From Smallanthus sonchifolius (taxonomy: Eukaryota > Streptophyta > Magnoliopsida > Asterales > Asteraceae), in the NCBI GenBank assembly GCA_023525975.1, contig CM042032.1:37242001-37306000 (forward strand): DNA of 64,000 bases, in the 5' to 3' direction. Shown here one piece after another: positions 43,403-53,289 of the stretch. The notes below the pieces were generated by a model that was given only the letters and a program-made list of their open reading frames with translations, did no database searches and was not told the origin of the DNA. The translations under genes and the position numbers were made by a program. Numbering within the stretch: the first letter of the stretch is position 1; each line of letters opens with the position of its first letter.

Positions 43403-46400
43403 GTGCAGGGACAGCCAGGCAACAAACACAATACTTGGGTGGTATATAGCGGCTGTTCCAGGCACATGACAGGCAACAGGTCCATCCTCTCTAACTTCAG
43501 ACATTTCAATGGAGGATATGTTGCCTTTGGGAGTGACTCAAAAGGTGGATCTATCACTGGACAAGGAACTGTGTCCAATGAAAGGATGAGTATTGAAAGA
43601 GTCAACTATGTTAAAGAACTTGACTTCAATCTCATGAGTGTTTCCCAAGTATGTGATCAAAAGCATTGGATGCTCTTCATTGACAAAGAATGTTTTGTGT
43701 TAGCTCCTGGTCTATCTAAACCCCCTCCAGAGAAGATTCTCCTAACTGCTCGTAGAAAGGACAACTTATATGTGCTTGACATGAATGAAGCCACTCCATC
43801 CGGTAGTGTTTCATGTTTTCTGTCAAAGGCATCAGTTGATGAATCCGCTCTTTGGCATAGGAGGTTAAGCCATGTTAACATCAAAACAATCAATAAATTA
43901 GTGAAGGACAATCTTGTCAGAGGGCTTCCTGATAAAGAATTCCAGCTAGACGATCACTGCATTGCCTGCTTGAAGGGAAAACAACACAAAAGTTCCCACA
44001 AGCCCAAGACATTGAACACAAATGACACCCCTCTCCAGCTACTGCATATGGATCTCTTTGGTCCTACGAATGTCATGTCAATGGGCAAAAATTCCTACTG
44101 TCTGGTGATAACTGATGACTTCTCCAGATTCTCATGGGTATTCTTCCTAAGAACAAAAGATGAAACTGCTGAGATTCTCAAATCCTATATTCTTAGGGTA
44201 GAGAATCAAAGCAATCTGAAGGTAAAGATCATAAGGTGTGATCAGGGAACAGAGTTCAAAAATCACACCTTGAACAGTTTCTGTGAGAGCAAGGGCATTG
44301 AAAGGCAATACAGTGCTCCAAGAACCCCTCAACAAAATGGGGTTGCTGAAAGAAGAAATAGGACTCTGATTGAATCAGCAAGATCTATGCTGGCTGACTC
44401 AAAGCTGCCCCTTACTTTCTGGGCAGAAGCAGTAAGCACAGCTTGTTATGTGCAGAATAGAGTCCTTATTGTTAAGCCTCTCCAGAAAACACCCTATGAA
44501 CTATGGCTCAAAAGAGTTCCCTACATTGGCTTCCTGAAGCCCTTTGGATGTCCATGTACCATCCTCATCACACATGGATTTCTTCCTAAATTCGGTGCAA
44601 AGTCTGATGAAGGCTACTTTGTGGGTTACTCCTCTCAATCAAAGGCCTACCGAGTGTTCAATTCTAGGACTCGGATTATGGAAGAATCTGCTAATGTGGA
44701 ATGCAGGGAACATGTTGTCTGTGAACAAGGCAAAGGTCCTAACTGGCTCTTTGATATAGACTCCTTCACCCAGATATTTGAGCCTCTCATTTTCTCAAAT
44801 ATGGAGTGTTCTTCTTCAAAATCAACATCTTCTGCCTCAACCTCCTCTACAGACTACAGACTGGATTTTCCCAGTCCCTTCATCAGGATGAAAAGGCCAT
44901 CCATTGATCCTCCATCAGTGGCAGAAGCTATTGAAGCCGGTACAGGTGAAGCCAGTACTTCCAACACCACAAGCAGCAATCTCTCTGACCAAGAAATCTT
45001 TAATGAAGCCTCCTCAATCCATGCTGAAGAGGCATCTGATGCTAATACTGCTGACAATGTGGAACTCAATGATCAGAACCTCCAAGCTCCTCTCCTCACA
45101 ACTGAAGACAATCCTGATCTAAACCAAAGTAATCTTGAAGAGGGAATACGGCTGGATGTGATACCAGCACAGAGAATAAACAAAGAGCATCCTCTGGAAA
45201 ACATCATTGGCCAAGTCCACACAGGTATCCAGACAAGAAGTAAGTCTCATGAAGCCAACATTTGTTTGTTCTCTTGTTTTTTATCTCAGGTGGAACCCAA
45301 GAAGATTGATGAAGCTCTCAAGCACAACAGCTGGATTGAAGCAATGCAGGAAGAGTTGCTGCAATTCAAAAGACAAGATGTTTGGAAGCTTGTTGATCTT
45401 CCACCTGGTCAAACAACCATTGGAACAAGATGGGTCTTCAGAAACAAGCAAGATGAAAGGGGCATCGTGGTCAAGAACAAAGCCAGACTGGTAGCTCAAG
45501 GCTACACTCAAGAAGAAGGCATTGACTATGATGAAGTCTTTGCTCCTGTGGCCCGTCTGGAAGCCATCAGAATCTTTCTGGCATATGCTGCATCCAAAAA
45601 CTTTATGATCTATCAAATGGATGTGAAGAGTGCCTTCTTGTATGGAAAGATTGGTGAAGAGGTCTATGTCAAACAGCCTCCAGGCTTTGTGGATCCTGCA
45701 CATCCAAATAAGGTCTTAAAACTGGACAAAGCTCTCTATGGCTTACACCAAGCCCCAAGAGCCTGGTATGAAACCTTATCTGGATATCTACTTAGCAACA
45801 ACTTCAGAAGGGGGGCCATTGATCAGACACTTTTCATCAAAGATGAAGGGGGAGAAATTTTGTTGGTCCAAATTTATGTTGATGACATTATCTTTGGATC
45901 TACAAGAAAGAAGCTCTGCAAAGACTTTGAAGTTCTGATGCATTCCAAATTTGAAATGAGTTCAATGGGTGAACTAAATTTCTTTTTAGGACTTCAAGTC
46001 AAACAGGTACCAAATGGAATCTTCATAAGTCAATCCAAGTATGTCAAAAGCATCTTGGAGAGGTTCAAAATGGATGACTGCTCTGCTACAAGAACTCCTA
46101 TGCAAGTGCACCATCAATTATCTCCGGATAAAGAAGGACAAGACACTGATCAACATCAGTACAGAGCAATGTTAGGTTCTCTCATGTATCTCACTGCCTC
46201 AAGACCAGATATCATGTTTGCAGTTTGTCTCTGCGCAAGATTTCAAGCAGCTCCAAAAGTGTCTCATCTTCAAGCTGTCAAAAGGATCCTTAGATACCTA
46301 AAGGGAGCTCCAAAACTTGGGCTATGGTATCCAAAGAATGAAAATGTAAATCTCTATGCCTACACTGACAGTGACTATGGGGGTTGTAACTTGGACAAAA

Positions 46401-46819
46401 AGTCCACATCTGGGGGATGTCAATTTCATGGAGGAAGGCTCATCTCATGGCAATGCAAAAAGCAAACATGTGTCTCTACTTCAACAGCTGAAGCAGAATA
46501 CATTGCAGCTTCAAGCTGCTGTGCACAGGTCATCTGGATCCAAAATCAAATGCTTGACTATGGAATGACCTTCATGCAGACTCCAATTCACATTGACAAC
46601 ATGAGTGCAATTTCTATCACGAATAATCCAGTGCAGCACTCCAAGACTAAGCACATCGACATCAGGTATCACTTTATCAGGGATCAAGCTGAGAAAAAGA
46701 GAATTGTCCTATCCAAGGTTCACACAAATGAGCAATATGCTGATTTGTTCACTAAACCGTTTGATGAAGCAAGATTTCGATATCTAGTTGAATCAATTGG
46801 CATGATGAACTTTGAATAA
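43403..46819 (+). CDS. Copia Pol polyprotein (protease, integrase, reverse transcriptase, RNase H)
   Basis: 1,138 codons, open throughout; the ATG at 43403 is nominal, since the frame is open from 43391 and normally follows gag. Protease: the motif usually written DSGCSRHMTG here begins YSGCSRHMTG, so the catalytic Asp is Tyr at residue 15. Integrase: zinc site LWHRRLSHVN...CIACLKGKQH (about 150-195), then D217 (HMDLFGP), D280 (RCDQGTEF) and E316 (GVAERRNR), a DD35E spacing. Reverse transcriptase: about 676-910 with YVDD at 825-828. RNase H: from D989 (YTDSDYGG), with STAEAEYIAAS. Pol copies the RNA to DNA and inserts it. The frame differs from gag. The protease change alone should prevent self-processing; other domains look intact. 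Confidence 0.95.
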   Translation: MQGQPGNKHNTWVVYSGCSRHMTGNRSILSNFRHFNGGYVAFGSDSKGGSITGQGTVSNERMSIERVNYVKELDFNLMSVSQVCDQKHWMLFIDKECFVLAPGLSKPPPEKILLTARRKDNLYVLDMNEATPSGSVSCFLSKASVDESALWHRRLSHVNIKTINKLVKDNLVRGLPDKEFQLDDHCIACLKGKQHKSSHKPKTLNTNDTPLQLLHMDLFGPTNVMSMGKNSYCLVITDDFSRFSWVFFLRTKDETAEILKSYILRVENQSNLKVKIIRCDQGTEFKNHTLNSFCESKGIERQYSAPRTPQQNGVAERRNRTLIESARSMLADSKLPLTFWAEAVSTACYVQNRVLIVKPLQKTPYELWLKRVPYIGFLKPFGCPCTILITHGFLPKFGAKSDEGYFVGYSSQSKAYRVFNSRTRIMEESANVECREHVVCEQGKGPNWLFDIDSFTQIFEPLIFSNMECSSSKSTSSASTSSTDYRLDFPSPFIRMKRPSIDPPSVAEAIEAGTGEASTSNTTSSNLSDQEIFNEASSIHAEEASDANTADNVELNDQNLQAPLLTTEDNPDLNQSNLEEGIRLDVIPAQRINKEHPLENIIGQVHTGIQTRSKSHEANICLFSCFLSQVEPKKIDEALKHNSWIEAMQEELLQFKRQDVWKLVDLPPGQTTIGTRWVFRNKQDERGIVVKNKARLVAQGYTQEEGIDYDEVFAPVARLEAIRIFLAYAASKNFMIYQMDVKSAFLYGKIGEEVYVKQPPGFVDPAHPNKVLKLDKALYGLHQAPRAWYETLSGYLLSNNFRRGAIDQTLFIKDEGGEILLVQIYVDDIIFGSTRKKLCKDFEVLMHSKFEMSSMGELNFFLGLQVKQVPNGIFISQSKYVKSILERFKMDDCSATRTPMQVHHQLSPDKEGQDTDQHQYRAMLGSLMYLTASRPDIMFAVCLCARFQAAPKVSHLQAVKRILRYLKGAPKLGLWYPKNENVNLYAYTDSDYGGCNLDKKSTSGGCQFHGGRLISWQCKKQTCVSTSTAEAEYIAASSCCAQVIWIQNQMLDYGMTFMQTPIHIDNMSAISITNNPVQHSKTKHIDIRYHFIRDQAEKKRIVLSKVHTNEQYADLFTKPFDEARFRYLVESIGMMNFE

Positions 46820-47444
46820 GACATGTCTCAAATTTTTTATCTTTCCTTGTAAATATGTCTATGTTTTTGTTCTTAATAAAAGGTTATAGTCAGCAGCACC
46901 TTTTTCACTGCTGACAGTTTTACTCTTCAGCAGCAAAGTCTTTGCCACTGATCGCTTTAAGTTATCAGCAGGAACAAGTTTCCTGCGGATAGCTTTAAGG
47001 CGGTCAGCAGCAACCTTTTTGCTGCGGAATGAATACAACAGTCAGCAGCTACCAAATCTGCTGCTGAAAGACTACACTATCCGCAGCAACCAAGTTTGCA
47101 GCGGATAGCACACCATCAGCAGCAACCAAGTTTGCTGCTGATGGGTAAAAAAAGTCTACATTAACTTTTACCTGCGGTAAAAACTACTCTCAGTCTTTAC
47201 CATGACTGTTCGAGTGCTTTACAGCTGTAACAATGAAAAGTGAAACAGGTTGTACTGTACAAGTAAGGTTGCTTTTTCTTCGTCTGCCGTTATATCATAA
47301 TTTCAAACATTCTCACAACCTCTTCATATTCAATTTCAAACCCTAAACCCATCACTTTCTCTCCCGTCCCCACAGCATTCAAAGCCCTCCATAATTAATC
47401 CCTCCATTCAAACACCCTTCTCCCTTCCCTCCAAATCCATTATA
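46820..47444 (+). repeat. Pol-ORF2 spacer with hairpin repeats
   Basis: About 625 noncoding bases. Between 46890 and 47143 lie at least six inverted repeats of the LTR hairpin family, e.g. TCAGCAGC...GCTGCTGA (47114-47140) and a variant with arms TCCGCAGC and GCAGCGGA (47078-47109). The last 200 bases are T/C-rich, like a leader, before the ORF2 ATG at 47445. Confidence 0.85.
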
Positions 47445-50400
47445 ATGGCAGGTGCAGACATAAACAACCCCAACGACAAGTTTTCCCCATATCACAACCT
47501 CACGGCATGCCTAATAAAGGGCAAGAAATCAGAAGACTTCGATGATATGATCGACTTCCTTTGTCGGTCCAAAATCCACCATGCCCTAACAGTCAACCCA
47601 ACCATCTACACTTCCCACATGGAAGATTTTTGGAGCTCAGCCGTGTATTCTACTGTACAGGGCACTCCCCAAATCAAAGGAACAGTAGACGGCAAAGAGA
47701 TAATCATAACTAAAGCAAAGCTCCGCCAACACCTCAAGCTTCAAGATGAAGGGGACGCCACCTCTTACCCAAGAGACGTATACATGAGGACCTTTGTATC
47801 CATAGGGTACACTGGGAATCAAACAGAGTATACGATAGAGAAGGCACTCATGGGTCCCAAATGGAAGTATCTCTGCCACACTCTTCTCCAATGCATATCC
47901 CAGAAGAGAAGTGGCTGGAACCAACTCAACTCCGGACTTGCGTCGGCAATTCACGGTATGATAACTGGAGCGGGTTTCAATTTTTCTCACCTCATTCTTG
48001 AAGGTTTGAGATACAACCTTCAAGAAGGGGTGAAATCTCAGTTCTTCATGTACCCAAGATTCTTGCAAGAAGTGTTCAATATTGAACACCAAGATCTTTC
48101 AAAAACTGCAAGAATCTACTCAATTCTGGGACATAAGAACAATATTTTTCAAAGCATGAGAACAGTTTCATCAAAGTTCTCAGGGGCCGATGTTCCATTG
48201 TTGTCTACAATGTTGAACACGCAAAGTGCCCAGGGTGACAGTTCAGCAAACCCAGCTGATACTGATCCCACACCTTCCACCTCACTGCTACAAACTCAAA
48301 CTACTGCTTCCTTTGATAGAACCCCTGTGCATTCTACTGAGGATGTACAGGCACATAATCTACTCACCCCCAGTTTGATTGCTCAACCGGAACACAGGGC
48401 CCCGGTTGTAGCCAAATATACAAGGAAGAGGGGCAAGAGAACTCCTTCTTCTCTTGCCTCCAAGGCCCAAACCCAAGCCAACATCCCTCACTCAGAATCA
48501 CAACATTCTAGTGAGAATATCATAAGGGAAAGCCACACTGTTAGGGTGACTCCTTCGGAAGTCTCTCTATTAGGATTAGGATCACTTCCCAGATCCATAG
48601 AACAGCCCTTTGAGCCATTCCTATCTTCTTTGAACTTAAGTGTTGAGGATCCTGACCAAAGTGATGTACCTTCTCCAACTACCACTATCAAGGAGGTACT
48701 GATTGGTCTTGCTTCCGAAACACCCAACCCAAGTTCTTCACCCTTGAAGGTCCACTCTGGGAGTATTGAAAGAGTGGATATGGACGAGGCTGTCACTACT
48801 GCTGGTCCATCAACTGACCAGGAGGACAGTGACAACATCTTTAAGACCTCAACCACGGCAACTCATGGTGAGGGTGTTTCCTTGGAAACTCCCCTCACTG
48901 AGAGGAGTCCCAGGCGCCAAGAAACCGCGGGTGATGGGGATGCTGAGGCTCGGCCTACGGCCCCATCTGGGTCCAAGGATTCCACAACTGTGGATGAAGA
49001 CAGACTGAAACTTCATAACTTGGAATTGACGGCCAGGGTGGCTATGCTAGAGGCTGAAATGTCCAAACTAAGACACCAAGTCGCTATGCATGAAGCCCAT
49101 AAATGCCCAAATTTAGCCACTCCCTCTCTTGTATCAGTAGGCACCCAAACTGATGCTTACCTGTGTGCTGATGCAACCAAAAAGGGGGAGATGGTTTCTA
49201 TGGAAGAAGATACAGACAGTCTTGACAACTGGATTCAAGAGCAATTTGTACTTCAAAGCTCACAATTCAAGCCAGCTTTTGTCCAAGTACACGACTTGCC
49301 AGTCCCAGATAATGAAGACGAAGAAACATCTGAAGACTGGAAGTTGGTCGTCAGGGCTGTCGATGAAATGCTGAATGGTACTGAAGACACAGAACAAACT
49401 AATACACCATTCAGCATCTTCCCTGAAGCAGCAGCCATCATTGGTCAATCCTCAACCCCCCAACTATTCAGATCATCAAAGAAGCTAGAATTTGACTCCA
49501 TTCTAGCTTGGGGGTATGATGGATCATCTGAGAGGTTTTGGATTGGATGGGAGTTCAGCGGAGTAGAAGAGCTGAACTGGAACTCTCTCAATGCCCTCCA
49601 AGTCCTACATCTGCATTTAACTAACTGCATCAACACCTCAACAGACCTCTCAGCAGAACTTGCCATTGACAGGTTCCATGACCTGATGGAGGATAATCTA
49701 CCCAGGTTCCAAAGATTCCTACAAGCAGCACATCGGGTAGCCTATCCTGAATCCTCGGCGGCCGCAGAAAGGAGACTGACTCCTAGCAATCTTGAAATAA
49801 CAAGGAGCAGTCTTCTCAATGAAGAAGAAGTTCTGGGCCTTCGAAGATTCTTGTATGCCTTCCTGGTCAAGGACTTGGACGTGCTAGGTTGGGTGAGCAC
49901 TAAGTCCCTTGACCACACTCTCCTGCTCAGCAACGGCTCCTCTCTCATCATCAACACCAGGAACATCCTTCAGCTGCCCTCAGACTTCCTATTCAAGATT
50001 TTTCAGCTCAGAGCCAACATCTGCAATATTAACTCACTGGAGAGACTGTGTCAACTTCTGATGCTCATCATCAAAGCCCATCTTGAAAAAGAAGGACTGA
50101 TTCCTCAAGAAGAGACTGTGTCAACTTCTGATGCTGACTCCAACTCAGATACTCCACAAGTTGAAGCCACATCTGCAGCATCTGGCACAAGATCTTCTCT
50201 TAGGGATCAACTGAGGGAAATAGAAGGTCCTGAGTATCAACTTGATGAAGAAAGTGATCATCCCTTGTCAATCCCTCAACTTGCCAATGAAGCTGAGGCA
50301 GAGATCCCAATAGCAGCATCATCATCTGTTGTTGTGGTCAGTGAAGCTGAAGCAGAGGCACCCACTATAAACAAAGGGAAGGGGGTCATGACAGAGGAAG

Positions 50401-51763
50401 ATGAAGAGAGGTTGCTTAAAGAGAAAAGAGAGAGGGAAGAGAAAAGAAGAAAAAGAGAAGAGGAGGAGGAGATGGCTGATATGAAAAAAGCTCAAGAAAG
50501 AAAAACAGCCATTCTCCTAAGAGAACAAACCATCCAGCAGTATGCTAAACAGCTGGATGAACTAAAAAGAAAGATTCCTGCAGTTGACCGGATTGAAGAA
50601 GATGCAGCTCTTGCTCGTCAACTGCAGGAACAGTTCAATAAAGAAGAGGAAGAGTTGGAGAAGAAGAAGAAGAAAGAAGAAGCTAAGTTCAGAATAACTG
50701 ATTCTGAACTAGCTAAAGAGATGAGGGAGGAGTGGATAAAGACTCTGTCTCTCAAGGTGAGGATGCAGACTATCTTGAGAAACTATCAACTAAAGAAGTC
50801 TACAGAGCCTTCATGGGTCAGCAGGGTCAATTGGCTAGCAAGAAAAAGGCTGAAGAAGAAGAAAAAGACAAGCTACAGTCCAAGAAGACCATTGCACTGA
50901 ATAAAAGAACCCATGAAGAAAGGAAGGTCATGATTGACTTCCTTAAGGCTAGAGGAGACAGTGGAAAGAGGCTAGGTCCCATGAATTTCATGAACCTGCA
51001 AGCCCTCTACTTCAAAGTTAAAAAGGATGAGGAAGAAAGACTAGGGAAGAAGGGCTCCAAGAAAAGGGTACTTATCAAAGAAGAAGAAAAACCAAAGACA
51101 AAAAAACCCAAGCCTTCTCCCTCACCTACCTCTTCCTCAGTCCATCATCCTTCCACTCTCCTCCCCAAACCTTCCACTCCTCCACCCAACAAGTCCAAAT
51201 CATCCCACCCAGCTCCCTCTCATCAACAGCCTCCCTTGAAGAAATCCAAATCCCCATCTGAACCTGAAGACTCAAGAAACATAGTTGAATGGGTCTACAA
51301 TCAACAGGATCAAAGGTTTGAGATCTTCAGAGGGAGAAATGAAAGAAGAAGATCTACATACAGGTCTGTTGATGAAGTTCTGCAACTACCAGATTCAGAC
51401 CTAAGAAGAATTTTGGAGCTGGGTGAAGCTCATGAGCCTGCAAATGAGAGTGGGAAACATCTTATGCTAGCAATCAGACACTACTTCAACCCTAGCAAAG
51501 ATGTGGTCATGAATATCAAACCACTCAAGTCCCACTCTCCATTTGTATCTTGGTCCTACAATGCTGATTTAGATGAGTTCACTCTGATTGATGTAAAGAA
51601 GCAGCAGATTAGATGTTCAAGCAAAGCAATCTACAAAATGCCACACAAAGACATCAAGACTCTGTCTGAACTTCCACTGAACAATCCCAGCAAGGATCCA
51701 AGAGGCTATGAGGTTGAAAGGATAGTCAGCCACATGCAAAAGCTTCAGCAGCAAAGTAATTAG
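47445..51763 (+). pseudogene. ORF2, very large post-pol ORF of unknown function, one frameshift
   Basis: Frame 1 runs from ATG 47445 to 50900 (1,151 codons); the homologous frame then continues in the -1 frame from about 50730 to 51763. The two overlap because a single base appears lost near 50729-50732; together they give about 1,440 codons. Residues about 25-230 are a conserved domain (DFDDMIDFLCRSKIHHALTV, NPTIYTSHMEDFW, FMYPRFLQEVF) that I recall from post-pol ORFs of Asteraceae copia elements. Next come a Ser/Thr/Pro-rich region, a short coiled coil (about 525-550), two modules (49504-49700 and 49887-50085), a Lys/Glu-rich coiled coil (about 985-1105) and two more modules (51285-51487 and 51546-51745). 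No signal peptide or membrane segment is visible, so the position-based name env-like is not supported. Confidence 0.8.
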
Positions 51764-51783
51764 AAAAATTTTGGTTGCATCAG

Positions 51784-51794
51784 TCTAGGGGGAG
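51784..51794 (+). other. Polypurine tract of SIRE-type element
   Basis: CTAGGGGGAGT two bases before the 3' LTR start. Confidence 0.85.
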
Positions 51795-51796
51795 TT

Positions 51797-52609
51797 TGTA
51801 GAACCAAAGACTGATTGCTACCAAATTATTCTAAGTACAAATGCTGCTGATAGGCTTATCAGCAGCATTCAACACATGTTGCTGCTGATAGGTTTATCAG
51901 CAGCATTCATCACAAGTTGCTGCTGATAGGCTTATCAGCAACATTCAACACTTGTTGCTGCTGATAGGCTTATCAGCAGCATTCAACACAGGTTGCTGCT
52001 GATAGGTTTATCAGCAGCGTTCAATACTTGTTGCTGCTGATAGCCTTATCAGCAGCATTATTCTCATCTCTACTGCTGATAGCTTTATTCACTGAAGACC
52101 AAACGTTGCAGCTGACTACCCATGTGAAGCGCCTCTGACACCTTTCTGCAAAAGCAACTGCCACACTCCAAGCAGAAGGAACCTCAGTGGTGCAACCAAT
52201 AAAGGACAATAACGCGCTTCTCCAAGCATGCAAACAATGATGCCAAAGAAGACGTTTCAATAAAGTTAACTAGATTAGCCTTTGCGTGTAATTTAGTTTA
52301 ATAAACAAAATCAACGGCTTGTGTTAGATCTGATCCTTAGAATCAAGGGTCTGTCTTGATTCTAAGTTACTATATATATATCCTGTAAACACTTCAAACA
52401 AAGTGTGCTCGTGCTTATACTTAATAGTGCTTTTGTGCTCTCATAGTGCTTCTTGATAGTGTTTTACTTGTAAACTTGTAATCCCAGAAGTTTAATACAA
52501 CAGTGCATTTATCAGTATTCTTGCTGTTTACTTGTTTACTCTGTTGGTTGTTACTGTTTCCGCCAATATCAACTAGAATAGAATCACCTTGTAATCTTAC
52601 GATCCTACA
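51797..52609 (+). repeat. 3' LTR of SIRE-type element
   Basis: 813 bp, about 98.5% identical to the 5' LTR by manual comparison, with the same six-copy 38-bp hairpin array (52057 is its approximate end). It is followed by a primer site instead of the target duplication. Confidence 0.97.
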
Positions 52610-52841
52610 AGTGGTATCAGAGCTTTGGCTCAAGATTAAACAAACTAACATTTGTTTAATCACTTTCTGATTCTATTCAAAACTCTACTCTTGATCAAGT
52701 CACACAAAACAAAATGGCACAAAGTCATAGATCTGAAGACATCGGCAGTATCAACCGACCACCGAGGTTGGTGTCTGGGGAGGACTATGATATGTGGAAG
52801 AACCGTATGGAAAGCTTCTTCTGCTACCATGAATACGGAAT
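52610..52841 (+). repeat. Truncated second leader and gag start after the 3' LTR
   Basis: Repeats 40405-40636 with one base change: primer site (52612-52623), leader, ATG at 52714 and the first 40-odd gag codons. At 52839-52841 (AAT) it switches to the copied left flank, leaving a 65-codon chimeric frame (52714-52911). Confidence 0.93.
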
Positions 52842-53289
52842 TATGTCCTTTTTCCCTTCTTTTTGGAAGTCACAAACATGTTACTCTATAACACTCAAAG
52901 TTCATAATTAATTGACGTTGATTCTCCTAACCTGTCCCCGTCTCTATCATAATTTGTATACATTATATTCGTGTTAGACTTAATTATGATAAATTAAGGT
53001 CATTTCATAATTAGCAAAGTTCATTCATAACATTTCAAGCGTCGGTAATGCGATAAATTACCGGGTCACACGCAGTATAACCGGTACACACGAACGTTGG
53101 TGATAATTAATATTTATGTTTTAATAAATATTTCGAGATGTTACAACACTATTTTTAAAACTTAAATATATGCATGTATTTATTTATATCAACCGAGTAC
53201 TCAACGCGCACCTTTACCGTTTCACCGGCATATCCTACTTTAACGCGCTATTTCACTATATTAAATTACTAAACATATGTTTACATGTT
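52839..53289. repeat. Right copy of the duplicated flank, with apparently unoccupied SIRE site
   Basis: Matches 39143-39592. It runs uninterrupted through ATGTT (53285-53289), the exact point where the element sits in the left copy, into AATGAATCACC. Confidence 0.92.

Larger units (their letters stand above)
39593..52609 (+). mobile_element. Full-length SIRE-type copia retrotransposon (13 kb)
   Basis: Two LTRs of about 812 bp differ by roughly a dozen transitions plus one indel. A tRNA-iMet primer site, gag, pol (PR-INT-RT-RH), a very large post-pol ORF and a polypurine tract are present in the SIRE/Maximus order. 13,017 bp is at the large end for copia. The left flank ends ATGTT (39588-39592); the right flank is not the expected duplication but a second leader and a copied left flank. 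A hairpin family runs through LTRs, gag tail and spacer. Defects: two stops in gag, protease Asp lost, a frameshift in ORF2. It is young in structure but probably not autonomous. Confidence 0.95.

Noticed and set aside
48488..48856. 122-residue minus-strand ORF in ORF2
   Set aside because: Antisense shadow of the ORF2 frame.
47445..51763. ORF2 as an envelope gene
   Set aside because: No signal peptide, transmembrane segment or fusion region is visible; only the position after pol recalls env.
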